NCBI GenBank assembly: GCA_902762795.1
Contig: CACWPM010000018.1
Location: forward strand, 62,001 to 126,000
DNA length: 64,000 nt
Direction: 5' to 3'
Origin: Fibrobacter succinogenes
GTDB taxonomy: Bacteria > Fibrobacterota > Fibrobacteria > Fibrobacterales > Fibrobacteraceae
Of the stretch, positions 8,025 to 17,207 are shown one piece after another (the stretch's first letter is position 1; every line of letters begins with the position of its first letter). The notes beneath the pieces were generated by a model, which ran no database searches, had not been told where the DNA came from, and saw only the letters and a list, made by a program, of their open reading frames with translations. The position numbers were made by a program, and so were the translations under genes.

Positions 8025-10940
8025 ATGAGCTTTTTTGACGCATTTAAACCGAAATGGCAAAATTCCAACCCTGCAAAACGCATCGAAGCGATTGCCGAAT
8101 TGGATGAACTCAATAGTCAAGATATTGTCGAACGAGTCGCCCTTTCCGATGATAATGTCGAAGTGAGAATGGCTGCAATCAAGAAACTTGCACTTATTAA
8201 TACACTTCAAGAAATTTCTAAAAAAGACAGCGATTCCGGAGTACGCCGTTTGGCCGAAACGAAAGCCCTCGAAGAAATCGTCAAAAAGCTGAAAAACTTT
8301 ACCGACTCGAACTTGAACGATGAAGTTCGTGATTACATCAATGCGGTAAAGGACACCCGCTATGCCGAAGACGTTCTCAAGGCCACAAACAACATAACAG
8401 TAAAAAGAGAATTGGTCAAGCTGTGCAGCAAGCAGTCCCTCCTTGCACAAATAGCAACACGCGACGCGAATGAAGAAATCGCGCTGGCCGCCGCAGATCG
8501 CGTAGTCTCGGAATCCTTGCAAAGCGACCTCATCAAGAGTTCCAAGCACAGTTCCGTCCGCAAGAAGATTTCGGACAAAGTCCGTTCAAAGAAAGAAGCC
8601 GAAGACAACGGTAAAAAGGCAGCCGAACTTTTGCAGAGCAAGCGTGAAGCCCTTATCAAGCAAGCGCATTTCCTCGCCGCCCAAAAGGACGCTATTGCGA
8701 CCAAACCGCAATTCGATGACTTGATGACCGAAGCAAACACCCTCGGTATGGGAGACTCTGCCGATACGCTCAACGAAATTTACGCAAGTTTCAATAAATT
8801 CTATGACGAAGCAAACGCCGCCAAGAAGGCAGCCGAGAACGCCGAAGCAGAAAAGCAGGCCAAGATTCAGCATCTGACGGAAACCCTTGCTGAACTCGAA
8901 GGTTTGCTCGAAGCCCACACGACCGAAGAAAATGCCGACCGCGTAAACTCGATTATAGCGGAATGGAACGATAGCAAGTCCGTTATGGACGCAGCCTCAA
9001 TCAAGCGTTTCAACAACGCTTACTTCAAAACGCAAGAAGCAAAGAAAATAGTCATCCCGACAGCTGAATCTGAAAACGCGAGCGAAGAAGAAACTGCCAT
9101 TCGCAAGAGCCTTCTCGAACGCTTACAAGCTCTCTCCGAAACAGAAATTGACGAAAACACGGGCAAGCATTTACACGCTATTGTCCGTGAATGGGAAAAG
9201 CTCGACCTTCTTGAAGGCGACGACCCTATTCTTCAAGCCTACAATGCTCTGCGTACAAAGCTGAACGAGCTCATTACAGAGTACAACGAAAAAGCCCAAA
9301 AAGTTATCGAAGAAAATTCCAAGAAACTCCGCGTGCTCATCGATCGTATCCAGAACATTGACGAGAACCAGGAATTCCGTGAAATCCACAAGATTCTCCG
9401 AGACACTTATCAGGAATGGAAGGAAATCGTCGGCGAGCAGAAGTTCAAATACCACGATCTCTGGCAAGAATACAAGATTGCCACTTCCCGTTTCCAGGAA
9501 ATGCAGCAGTGGGAAAACTGGCACAACGAAAAAGACCGCGACACCATCATCGAAGAAATGGACGCACTTTCCAAGGAAACACCGAGCCAGGCCGTACTTA
9601 CAAAATTCCGCGAACTCTGCAGCAAGTGGCGCGAAATCGGCCCCATCTCCGCCGCCAAGTTCCAGGACTATCGCGACCGCTTCCAGACTCTTGTTGATAA
9701 AATCAAGGAAAACTGTACTCCATTTATCGAAGAACAGAATGCGGAACGTCAAAAGAACTTGACAGAAAAGGAAACTCTCTGCCAGAAAGTCGAAGACCTC
9801 GTCGCCAATGCCGAAATTTTCTGGAAGGACAAATTCAAGGCCGTGCAGGAAATCCAGGAAAACTGGAAGAACATCGGCATGGTCCCGAAAGAAGCCTTCG
9901 CCGCTTTGAACAAGCGTTTCAAGGACGCCGTGAACGCCTTCTACGCCCAGCACAAAGAAAATGTGAAGCACGAAGACGAAAGCCGTGAAGCGAACTACGA
10001 AAAGAAGGTCGCTCTCTGCATCGAAGCCGAAGCCATCAAGGATTCGACCGACTGGAACGCCACATCAACCAAGCTCAAGCAGTTGCAAGACGCCTGGAAG
10101 GCTACAGGCCCCGTCCCGAAGAGCAAGTCCGACGAAATCTGGACACGCTTCCGTACCGCTTGCGATTCCTTCTTCGAAAAGAAACGCAACCATTTTGAAG
10201 AAATGGATGCAGCAAAGCAAAAGAACCTCGAACAGAAGCAGGCTATTTGCGAAAAGCTCGAAGCACTCGACATTGATAACATTTCTGCCGAAACAATCGA
10301 AACCTACAAGGCTATTGATGTCGAATGGAAAGCTATCGGCATGGTCCCAAAAGAATCCGTCGAGGGCATCAACGAACGCTACAATGCCATCGTAAATAAG
10401 ATTGTCGCGAAAATGGCGGAATCCGATCCGGAGCTCCAGGCAAAGATCGCAGAAATCAAGAAGAAAAAACAGGACTCCATCGAGAAGGTTCGCCAATTTG
10501 CCGAAAGCGCTGGTTCCAACCAGCTCGCCGATGCAGTCCGCGACCTCCAGAAGGAATGGGGCACGCTCGGATCCTGCGGTAACGATGACGCCGAACTCCA
10601 AAAGGCGTTCCGTGAAGTCTGCGATGATTTCTTCACCCGTCGCCGCGACCAGCTCGACATTCAGGAACAGGCTCGTCAGAACAACTTGCAGAAGAAGATC
10701 CTCCTCTGCGAACAGGCCGAAGACTTGCTCACGGACTTGAACGATCAGACGGTTGTCGCCTCGATGAACAAGGTGAAACATTTCCGCCGCTTGTGGAAAG
10801 AAGTCGGTGCAGTGCCTCGCGAGCACTCCGAAAAGATCTGGAAGCGCTTCAACACGGCTTGTGACCAGGTGTTTGCCTTTGGCCGCAAGGACGAAAAGAA
10901 GGCCGAGACTCCGGCAGCAGCCGTAGTCAACGAAGCTTAA
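8025..10940 (+). CDS. Giant DUF349 repeat protein
   Basis: 971 residues, highly charged and helical. The first roughly 190 residues look like HEAT-type repeats. The rest holds about seven or eight DUF349 repeats of the form WKxIGxVPKExxxxLxxRF followed by an Asn/Phe and a basic helix (for example around WKNIGMVPKEAFAALNKRF). Repeats are linked by coiled-coil-like segments rich in QKNLxxKxxLC. DUF349 proteins are cytoplasmic and of unsettled function. TTGGAG precedes the ATG at 8025, and a strong terminator follows. Long reverse-strand open frames across it are codon-bias shadows. Confidence 0.93.
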   Translation: MSFFDAFKPKWQNSNPAKRIEAIAELDELNSQDIVERVALSDDNVEVRMAAIKKLALINTLQEISKKDSDSGVRRLAETKALEEIVKKLKNFTDSNLNDEVRDYINAVKDTRYAEDVLKATNNITVKRELVKLCSKQSLLAQIATRDANEEIALAAADRVVSESLQSDLIKSSKHSSVRKKISDKVRSKKEAEDNGKKAAELLQSKREALIKQAHFLAAQKDAIATKPQFDDLMTEANTLGMGDSADTLNEIYASFNKFYDEANAAKKAAENAEAEKQAKIQHLTETLAELEGLLEAHTTEENADRVNSIIAEWNDSKSVMDAASIKRFNNAYFKTQEAKKIVIPTAESENASEEETAIRKSLLERLQALSETEIDENTGKHLHAIVREWEKLDLLEGDDPILQAYNALRTKLNELITEYNEKAQKVIEENSKKLRVLIDRIQNIDENQEFREIHKILRDTYQEWKEIVGEQKFKYHDLWQEYKIATSRFQEMQQWENWHNEKDRDTIIEEMDALSKETPSQAVLTKFRELCSKWREIGPISAAKFQDYRDRFQTLVDKIKENCTPFIEEQNAERQKNLTEKETLCQKVEDLVANAEIFWKDKFKAVQEIQENWKNIGMVPKEAFAALNKRFKDAVNAFYAQHKENVKHEDESREANYEKKVALCIEAEAIKDSTDWNATSTKLKQLQDAWKATGPVPKSKSDEIWTRFRTACDSFFEKKRNHFEEMDAAKQKNLEQKQAICEKLEALDIDNISAETIETYKAIDVEWKAIGMVPKESVEGINERYNAIVNKIVAKMAESDPELQAKIAEIKKKKQDSIEKVRQFAESAGSNQLADAVRDLQKEWGTLGSCGNDDAELQKAFREVCDDFFTRRRDQLDIQEQARQNNLQKKILLCEQAEDLLTDLNDQTVVASMNKVKHFRRLWKEVGAVPREHSEKIWKRFNTACDQVFAFGRKDEKKAETPAAAVVNEA

Positions 10941-11033
10941 TAGAAGTAATCAGTAAACAGTGGTTAGTGGTTAGGACTTTCGTCTTAACGAAAGCTACCA
11001 CGACCTTGCCAAGTTCACATACAAGACCTTGTC

Positions 11034-11065
11034 ATGCCCACCATCGAGTGGGCATTTCTTTTTAT
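11034..11065 (+). terminator. Terminator of the DUF349 gene
   Basis: An 8-bp stem ATGCCCAC/GTGGGCAT (11034-11041 with 11048-11055) is followed by TTCTTTTTAT. Confidence 0.85.
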
Positions 11066-11075
11066 GCAGTAGAGA

Positions 11076-11106
11076 ATGGAGATTCCCGGTCAAGCCTGGA
11101 ATGACA
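11076..11106. repeat. REP-like palindrome
   Basis: GGAGATTCCCGG ... CCTGGAATGACA is an imperfect palindrome of the same kind as the ones at 40978-41004 and 53112-53141 and the one inside hrpA at 45550-45587. Confidence 0.6.
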
Positions 11107-11144
11107 AATAGACTAAATCCTTCTGCATTTTCTATTTTGGGGTC

Positions 11145-12107
11145 ATGAAATTTCCGCCCTGGACAAGTGTAAGCGAAGCGGCCTGTCTCCTCAAAGATGG
11201 CGAAGTCGTTGCCATCCCGACCGAAACGGTTTACGGACTCGCCGGTAACGCATTCGACCCCAAAGCTCTCGCCAAGATTTTTGCAGCCAAGGAACGCCCG
11301 ACGTTCGACCCGCTGATTGTCCACATAGCAGACATAGCTCAGCTCACCGACATCGCGAAAGATATTCCCGATAGCGCATACAAGCTCGCCGAAGCCTATT
11401 GGCCAGGCCCGATGACGATAATCCTCCCCAAAAAGGATTGCATCCCCGACCTTTGCACAAGCGCTCTTCCCTCTGTCGCCGTACGCTTCCCGAGCCATCC
11501 GGTTGCACAAGCAATTATCAAGGAAGCTGGCATCCCGCTAGCCGCCCCGAGCGCGAACCTATTCAAGCACGTAAGCCCGACAACGGCAGAACACGTTGCG
11601 GCACAGCTCGCCGACCGCATAGCAGGAATTGTCGATGGCGGCCCCTGCTCCGTGGGCGTGGAAAGTTCAATCATCTCGCTCACGGGCGAAAAACCGACGG
11701 TCCTCCGCCCAGGCGCCATTACGCCCGAGATGTTTGCCAAGGTTCTCGGCGATGTCGCCATCAAGGAATCGACGTCAAAGCCGGGCCAGCCGATGCTCGC
11801 CCCAGGCCAGTGCGACACGCATTACCGCCCGCAAGTTCCACTTTACTACGGAGAAGTCCCGGCAGGATACACGCTTCCAGAGCATACCGTACGCATTGCG
11901 TTCGGATTACAAGCAGGTCCAATTCCTGCCACAGTAAACTTGTCCGCAACCGGAGACATGGTCGAAGCCACCTCCAAGCTTTATGCCTTCATGCACGACC
12001 TCGACAAGCCCGATTACGACCTTATCCTTGTCGATCCAATCCCGAACGTGGGAGTTGGCATGGCACTGAACGACCGCTTGAAACGAGCAAGCATTAAGAA
12101 GTTATAG
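11145..12107 (+). CDS. L-threonylcarbamoyladenylate synthase (TsaC/Sua5)
   Basis: 320 residues. The N-terminal YrdC domain has IPTETVYGLAGNA, the KER residues (AAKERP) and APSANLF; a C-terminal Sua5-type domain follows from about residue 205 (APGQCDTHYRPQVP). It makes threonylcarbamoyl-AMP from threonine, bicarbonate and ATP, for t6A37 in tRNAs that read ANN codons. The presence of the C-terminal domain makes it a long Sua5 type rather than a short TsaC. A GGGG ribosome binding site precedes the ATG. It is probably a single-gene unit. Confidence 0.95.
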   Translation: MKFPPWTSVSEAACLLKDGEVVAIPTETVYGLAGNAFDPKALAKIFAAKERPTFDPLIVHIADIAQLTDIAKDIPDSAYKLAEAYWPGPMTIILPKKDCIPDLCTSALPSVAVRFPSHPVAQAIIKEAGIPLAAPSANLFKHVSPTTAEHVAAQLADRIAGIVDGGPCSVGVESSIISLTGEKPTVLRPGAITPEMFAKVLGDVAIKESTSKPGQPMLAPGQCDTHYRPQVPLYYGEVPAGYTLPEHTVRIAFGLQAGPIPATVNLSATGDMVEATSKLYAFMHDLDKPDYDLILVDPIPNVGVGMALNDRLKRASIKKL

Positions 12108-12196
12108 GCAATAGGTTGTATGTACTAGTAGAAATTAGGCATCAGTGCATGATTATTACAAATCAACCCCTGTAACCTAAAACCTAGCACCTACTA
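12100..12196. repeat. Degenerate paired-arm TTAGG repeat
   Basis: Left arm words (ATAGGCAATAGG) begin at the end of the TsaC/Sua5 gene; the right arm (12167-12196) reads on the reverse strand as TAGTAGGTGCTAGG followed by TTTTAGGTTACAGG. The first TAG of this arm is the stop codon of the reverse-strand dipeptidase gene. The core is too diverged to show clear hairpins. Confidence 0.55.
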
Positions 12197-12976
12197 CATC
12201 GGAAACAGCGGGTAGTGTTCCTTGGTATAGGCACGCGTGAAAGCATTGAAGTGCCACCATTCGCTAGGAAGCATCACCCAGCCGGCGCGCTTCATGATTT
12301 TGCGGAGCAAGTTGCGATTGTCGATTTGCAGCCGCGTGAGACGCCCGGACTTTAATGCATCGGCTTCACCCACAATTCCGGCACACCGTTCAAAGGAATC
12401 GAAATCTGTACCCATATCAAGCAGGACTCCAAGACTATCAGCAAGTCCAAGATCCAGAGCCAGGCCGTAATTATGAAGCCCTCCTGTTTTGCCGGACGAT
12501 ACAAAATGACTGTAAGGTGTCCCGGCGACAGCGCTTTTCAAAACAGCCTGCGCATACATCGGGCGCGCTGCATCAAAAATGACAAGCGAATATCCGGGCA
12601 ATTCCTTCTCGATAATCGAGAGCGCACGCTTTAGCTTAACCAGCGCATCTTTGTGGATAAACGCTCGCTGAATGCCACAGTACATGTCATGACCGGTTAC
12701 GTTATTAAACGTTGCATAGCGCAAGTCCATGCGGATACCTTCCATATCCGTGATTTCCACAAGCTTGGGATTGTTTGCTGCGTATTCAATCCACTTTTCC
12801 GCAGACGAGCAATAACGCAAAGGCTTTTCCGGCTTCGGCGGCACGAACAAAGAATCGGTCACATGCGCATACGAGAGAACTGAAAGAAAAGCAATTATCA
12901 AAAGAATAGATTGCTTCCGCCACGCTCTGCTCGCGGCAGGCTCTACTTTCGTTCCTCGCAATGGCAACTGGCGCAA
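12194..12976 (-). CDS. D-alanyl-D-alanine dipeptidase (VanX/DdpX family, M15D)
   Basis: About 260 residues. Motifs of the zinc dipeptidase are present: DLRYATFNNVTG near the start of the domain, FDAARP, GGLHNYGLALDLGL and EWWHF, covering the zinc ligands and catalytic acid. It cleaves D-Ala-D-Ala, and here is probably exported (hydrophobic SILLIIAFLSVLSYA near residues 23-37), which suits cell-wall turnover rather than vancomycin resistance. The start is uncertain: no ATG lies near the N-terminus, TTG 12976 is the longest choice, and its upstream sequence is made entirely of a dispersed repeat. The stop codon lies in another repeat arm. Confidence 0.88.
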   Translation of the reverse strand: MRQLPLRGTKVEPAASRAWRKQSILLIIAFLSVLSYAHVTDSLFVPPKPEKPLRYCSSAEKWIEYAANNPKLVEITDMEGIRMDLRYATFNNVTGHDMYCGIQRAFIHKDALVKLKRALSIIEKELPGYSLVIFDAARPMYAQAVLKSAVAGTPYSHFVSSGKTGGLHNYGLALDLGLADSLGVLLDMGTDFDSFERCAGIVGEADALKSGRLTRLQIDNRNLLRKIMKRAGWVMLPSEWWHFNAFTRAYTKEHYPLFPM

Positions 12977-13010
12977 CTTCCTACTGTCTGCTTACTACCG
13001 TCTACTAACT
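12976..13010. repeat. GTCTACTG-type repeat filling an intergenic gap
   Basis: The whole gap between the TonB-dependent receptor stop and the dipeptidase start is this repeat. On the reverse strand the receptor's TAG stop (13009-13011) is directly followed by TTAGTAGACGGTAG and related words. The same arrangement occurs at 60787-60818. Confidence 0.7.
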
Positions 13011-15357
13011 ATATTCCCAATTGAACTTCTACACCGAAGTCAATGTTGAGTCCCATACCTTTTGCAATGAACGGCACCAAGTCATAGCCATTAGCTGTAT
13101 TCTTGTCCTTATCCTTCGCCACCCAGGAACGTTCACGCCAGTTTTGTGAACCAAGGAATCTGAGCGCTTCTACATCAAGTTTTGCAAAGATGTTATCGAC
13201 TTCGAGATAGAACCTTGCATGTTTGAAGAAGAACCTGGACTTAGTCAAATCCAGATTGACGCGCAAATCCGTTCTGTACAGGTTCGTAAACTTGTTGTAA
13301 TCCTTGAGTTCGCGAGTACCACTCTTGCCATCAAACGCAGGCGTAATCGTGTAATAGTAAATCGGCCTGTGCCATGCAGCATGATGCGTCAAGATAATCG
13401 ACACAATCGAATCCTTGCGCGGATAAAATCTAAAGTGCGAAACAATATCCAAGCGGGAATTTGCTTCCCACGGCAATGAGGATCCGTCCTTGAGTTCATA
13501 TTCACCGTACACGGAACTTGCGTTCATAGCCATCGAGAAGTGGTGCGAAGTTTTCCATTCCAGTGAACCCGAGGCACCGGAAACCCAGGCATAATCGACT
13601 GGCGTTACATCGTTGTAATTAGCAAACACCTTAGGCAGGGGAAGCAGCGGATCAAAGTAGAAGCGTCCAAAGCCAGCCACCTGAGCGACCAAGTATTTTG
13701 AACGGTACCCGACTCCTGCCTTGAAGGACGTCCCCGATTCCAAACGACCCGTCAAGTCGCCGTCGTCAAAGTAATGTTTCCAGTCTGCACGATAAGCCGC
13801 ATTCGTAAAGAGTCTCCAATAAGCGGAATCCTTCTTGGACAAATTACGATCCATGTCGAAAGAAACGGTCGGAAGGGCTTTATGGTCAGCTGCATCGGCA
13901 ACTGCCCCCACGGAAAGCATGTGTTCCGAGAAATCATTTTTCCAGTCAAGCGTTGCAGCACCCGACAGAATGCTCGTCTGGTAATCGCGGCTTTCTTTTC
14001 CGCCTGGAACAGGGAAACTGCGTTCAACAATGTGATGTTCGTAGAGAATTGCGCCACGCAAGTCCGCCCCAAAAATGTCGGCATTGAAATTTTTGTCGGC
14101 ACCGGCACTGAGCGTAATATGCGTCTGGCGGTAACCGTCAATGAACGTTTTTGCAGAAGGTTCAAGATTGCCCGAACGGAATCCAGTCGTATCGCGAATA
14201 GTATCGCTCAAACACTCGCGGACAAACCCAGCATGGAAACTCGTCCCGAACTTCGATGCATATTCACCGCCAACGACCAAATAACTTTGGCTGCCTTCGG
14301 CAATATCAATCGAATTGACGCTGCTATAGAGCTTCGACGTATCCTGACGAATTCTGTATTCATCAGAGCTGAACAACGTACGCAAAGCCCAAGTTGCATT
14401 ACCAAGCGAATCGGAACCATTCAACTGCGCATATATATCGAAAGCCGATAAATCAAAAGGATCCGACGACTTCACCTTATCTTCACCAGATGATTTGTCA
14501 TCGCGCTTACGGAGTTCCGTAAAGAACTTTTCGCCCAAGATCTTGAGAATTCCATCGTCAAGCGTACGGAAAGCAAAGCGGAAACTATCCCAAATGAAGA
14601 ACGGAGCATCGAGCAAAACTTCACGTTGAGCTACAGTGGCGGAACCTCTCAAGCCCCATTCACCGTGAGTCTGTTCAGGAACGAACTGGATCGATGTCGC
14701 AAGCCCCTGCCCAAGCGGCCCCTGCCCGTAATGGTCGTGAACTTCGATACCGCTCAACGTATGCGGGTTAATGACAGACAAGTTTCCCGGAAAACCCAAA
14801 TCCAAATGGCGCATGTTCGGAACACGGAGACGACCCAAATGATAAGCGACATCCCCTGCACGCGATCCGTCATAATATAGCGCGCTGCTAAAATCTTTCT
14901 GTCCCGAAATACCGGGCATCTGGCTCAAATGATCCGTCAGGTCAAAACGCATACCCGCAGCATCTTCAAGTTTTTCGAGCCGAACCGTGCGCTCGACTTC
15001 CCACTTGATCGGTTCCCCGTCGCCGATAATCGTACTTGCACCGAGATTAGTGACGTTCGTGCTGAGCGTAACCACCATGTCCATCAAGTCGGCAAAATCC
15101 TGCAATTCCACAAAGACGCTATCAAAGCCATCCTTCTTGAACACGAGCGTTGCATTCCTGGAATTCACCGAAAGTTCAAAACGACCGCGGGCATCCGTCT
15201 CCCCGATCCGCTTGCCGGACTTATAAGATATCAAAACATCCTTGACGGGCAGGTCAGAATCCGCTTCGAGGACAACTCCAATAATCGTCGTCGGGGACGC
15301 TGCAAGCCCCCCAACAACAAGAAATAAAACGAAAAAAAATATAAGGCGAAACTTCAT
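13009..15357 (-). CDS. TonB-dependent receptor-like outer-membrane protein
   Basis: 782 residues. A signal peptide (residues 1-20) is followed by a carboxypeptidase-regulatory-like Ig domain (TTIIGVVLEADSDLPVKDV), then a plug-like domain with DHLSQMPGISGQKDF, and a long C-terminal region of alternating beta-strands expected of a barrel, ending in VEVQLGI. Such receptors import oligosaccharides, siderophores or cobalamin with TonB energy. No SusD-like partner or substrate gene is adjacent. It is divergent from the nitrilase-family gene with a 68-base gap. Confidence 0.85.
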   Translation of the reverse strand: MKFRLIFFFVLFLVVGGLAASPTTIIGVVLEADSDLPVKDVLISYKSGKRIGETDARGRFELSVNSRNATLVFKKDGFDSVFVELQDFADLMDMVVTLSTNVTNLGASTIIGDGEPIKWEVERTVRLEKLEDAAGMRFDLTDHLSQMPGISGQKDFSSALYYDGSRAGDVAYHLGRLRVPNMRHLDLGFPGNLSVINPHTLSGIEVHDHYGQGPLGQGLATSIQFVPEQTHGEWGLRGSATVAQREVLLDAPFFIWDSFRFAFRTLDDGILKILGEKFFTELRKRDDKSSGEDKVKSSDPFDLSAFDIYAQLNGSDSLGNATWALRTLFSSDEYRIRQDTSKLYSSVNSIDIAEGSQSYLVVGGEYASKFGTSFHAGFVRECLSDTIRDTTGFRSGNLEPSAKTFIDGYRQTHITLSAGADKNFNADIFGADLRGAILYEHHIVERSFPVPGGKESRDYQTSILSGAATLDWKNDFSEHMLSVGAVADAADHKALPTVSFDMDRNLSKKDSAYWRLFTNAAYRADWKHYFDDGDLTGRLESGTSFKAGVGYRSKYLVAQVAGFGRFYFDPLLPLPKVFANYNDVTPVDYAWVSGASGSLEWKTSHHFSMAMNASSVYGEYELKDGSSLPWEANSRLDIVSHFRFYPRKDSIVSIILTHHAAWHRPIYYYTITPAFDGKSGTRELKDYNKFTNLYRTDLRVNLDLTKSRFFFKHARFYLEVDNIFAKLDVEALRFLGSQNWRERSWVAKDKDKNTANGYDLVPFIAKGMGLNIDFGVEVQLGI

Positions 15358-15425
15358 GCCTTCAAAATAGATAATTTACGCAAAAAAAATTTCGAGAAGT
15401 CGCCAACAACGGTTATATTATATGC

Positions 15426-16310
15426 ATGATTAAAGTTTATTTAGTCCAAATAGATAGCGCCAAAGGCAACAAGTCCGAAAATATTGCAAGAGCGAAGAAG
15501 CTTATCCTTGACGCAAGCCCCGCCGAAGGAAGCCTCGTCATACTTCCCGAAATGTTTGCCACAGGTTACCTCCCCGAAAATCTCGAAACATCCGCCGAGG
15601 ATTTCAGTTCAAGCAGTGCAGGCGAAACGGCCCGAATGCTATCCGAAGTCAGCTCGGCAACCGGATGCACTGTCATGGGAGCTGGCATCACAAGTATAAA
15701 TGGCTTTTTTTACAACCATGCGAGCATCTATGAACCGCAGAAATCCAAAGAATCCTGCGGTTACAACAAAATAAACTTATTCTTCCCGGAAAAGGAAAAT
15801 TTTAAAGCAGGGGAAAAAATTAATTTATTTAACAAGAAGGAAACGCTTGCCGGAACCGCCACCGAACAGGGAGCCAAAACCTGCATGACAGGTCCAACAG
15901 ACAGCGAGAACTCCCGTGAAAACTGTTCTTGGAAAATAGCCTCATTTATCTGCTACGACCTCAGGTTCCCCGAAATATTTCGCGAGGCCACCAAGCAAGG
16001 AGCAAACCTCATCACAATCCAAGCGGCCTGGCCCGCCATGAGGCTCAGTCACTGGGAGACGCTCCTGAAAGCTCGTGCCATCGAAAACCAGGTCTATATC
16101 GCCGCAGTCAACGCCGTAAGCACACGCCCCGACCAGAAGGCTCCGCTCGCAGGCTCATCCCTAATCCTATCGCCCACCGGGGATATTCTCGCCCAGGGCC
16201 CCACCCATAGCGAAACCGTCATTTCGGCCGAACTGGACCTCCAAGCCGAAAAAGATTACCGCAAAATCTTTCCCGTTCTCGACGGCATAGTCCCGAGAGA
16301 ATTGATCTAG
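15426..16310 (+). CDS. Carbon-nitrogen hydrolase, omega-amidase-like (nitrilase superfamily)
   Basis: 294 residues. The catalytic triad is visible: E42 (PEMFATGY), K115 (YNKINLFFPE) and C176 (ICYDLRFPE). The arrangement ICYDLRFPE is typical of the Nit2/YafV omega-amidase branch, which hydrolyses 2-oxoglutaramate or 2-oxosuccinamate. Residues about 142-168, between the lysine and the cysteine, are longer than usual and Cys/Asn/Thr-rich, which looks like an insertion. No ribosome binding site is obvious at ATG 15426. The upstream gap is shared with the divergent receptor gene. Confidence 0.9.
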   Translation: MIKVYLVQIDSAKGNKSENIARAKKLILDASPAEGSLVILPEMFATGYLPENLETSAEDFSSSSAGETARMLSEVSSATGCTVMGAGITSINGFFYNHASIYEPQKSKESCGYNKINLFFPEKENFKAGEKINLFNKKETLAGTATEQGAKTCMTGPTDSENSRENCSWKIASFICYDLRFPEIFREATKQGANLITIQAAWPAMRLSHWETLLKARAIENQVYIAAVNAVSTRPDQKAPLAGSSLILSPTGDILAQGPTHSETVISAELDLQAEKDYRKIFPVLDGIVPRELI

Positions 16311-16360
16311 AACACACCCAAGGCTCAAAATCATAAATAGCCATGGACATCCAATCAATC

Positions 16361-16387
16361 CTAATTCATTGAGTATCAATGAATTAG
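16361..16387. promoter_or_regulatory. Perfect 11-bp inverted repeat
   Basis: CTAATTCATTG and CAATGAATTAG are exactly complementary around a 5-base loop. It lies about 50 bases after the amidase gene and 108 bases before the next start, with no T run behind it, so it could be an operator for the small gene at 16495 or a factor-dependent end. Confidence 0.4.
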
Positions 16388-16494
16388 CGTTCACGTTATT
16401 ATATATTTGTCGAAAAATTTTCTTTTACCATGTTACAGTGGACCGCAAAAAGATTATTTTTTTCTTACAGGTTTAAAATCAACGAGGTTTTAAT

Positions 16495-16629
16495 ATGGCG
16501 AGGACAAGTAAAATCGATTACGCAAAAGAGCTAATCAAGGCAGGGCTCAAGCGCGAGCTGATTTTAAAAATGACCTCTATTTCCGAATACGAGTACAGCC
16601 TCATCCAACGTGAACTCGCTACGGTATAG
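16495..16629 (+). CDS. Small protein of 44 residues, HTH-like, unknown
   Basis: An ATG at 16495 with ACGAGG upstream begins 44 codons ending at TAG 16627-16629. The sequence has two amphipathic helices: KELIKAGLKRELILKMTSI then SEYEYSLIQREL, a spacing like a short helix-turn-helix. The next gene overlaps its last 20 bases in another frame, so the two look translationally coupled or joined by a +1 shift. No family is recognised. Confidence 0.6.
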   Translation: MARTSKIDYAKELIKAGLKRELILKMTSISEYEYSLIQRELATV

Positions 16630-16999
16630 GTCATCATTGCAACTCAATCTTGAAATTCCCGCACAGAAAGCGACAAACAACGAAAGGCGCAAAGCCGCCG
16701 TTCTTGCTTGTTACAAAGACGGAAGTCTTTTGCTCGAAGCGAGGGACAACCTCAAGCCGGCGAGGTTCACCATGCATCCGGCCGATAAATTCCCATGGAC
16801 GGAATTTATCGAGAAACTGCTTGCCGCCTGGAAACTCTCCGATTATAGCGATGTCCCCAAAGCATTCAAACCCGTCAAGCAAATACCTCAATTCGTCATT
16901 GAAGGTTTGCCCAACGAACCAGTCCCCCAGCAACTCAAGATTTTGGCAGCCCTGCGTTCACAGGGGTACTTCGCGCCGCTCGTAAATCCCGGTAAATAA
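16610..16999 (+). CDS. Hypothetical protein coupled to the 44-residue gene
   Basis: Up to 129 residues if started at GTG 16610; TTG 16637 is an alternative and no ATG lies before residue 54. There is no ribosome binding site, so it probably depends on translation of the upstream small gene, whose end it overlaps. The protein is soluble, with a basic N-terminal part and a Pro-rich middle (KPVKQIPQFVIEGLPNEPVP). No family is recognised. A large structured region with terminator features follows. Confidence 0.6.
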   Translation: MNSLRYRSSLQLNLEIPAQKATNNERRKAAVLACYKDGSLLLEARDNLKPARFTMHPADKFPWTEFIEKLLAAWKLSDYSDVPKAFKPVKQIPQFVIEGLPNEPVPQQLKILAALRSQGYFAPLVNPGK

Positions 17000-17004
17000 A
17001 ATCA

Positions 17005-17124
17005 CAAGGGCAAAAAAAAGAAAGTGCCCTCTCCTAAACCCGCTCGATTCTAGTAATTAGCTAGTCGAAACAAAATCGAAGACACTTTCTTTATTTTTCC
17101 AAGGAGAATCACCCTTCCATCTCC
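17005..17124 (+). terminator. Nested hairpin region, probable terminator or attenuator
   Basis: AGGGCA/TGCCCT forms one hairpin near 17007-17030. An alternative longer stem pairs AAAGAAAGTG (about 17016-17025) with CACTTTCTTT (17083-17092), followed by ATTTTTCC. Inside lie TCGATT/AATCGA (17044-17049 with 17074-17079) and CTAG/CTAG. The shared strand makes the first and second structures mutually exclusive. A GGAGA/TCTCC pair follows at 17103-17124. Confidence 0.5.
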
Positions 17125-17207
17125 TATAGGTAATATTATACATTATTTGTTTTAGAAAAATTGTTATTTAAAAAATATTTTCTAATCGGAAAATATATAT
17201 TCGAAAC

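Noticed and set aside
9171-9971. Reverse-strand frame of 266 residues in the DUF349 gene
   Set aside because: Opposite a repeat-rich gene with strong bias; composition is Phe/Leu/Val from complement of Lys/Glu codons.
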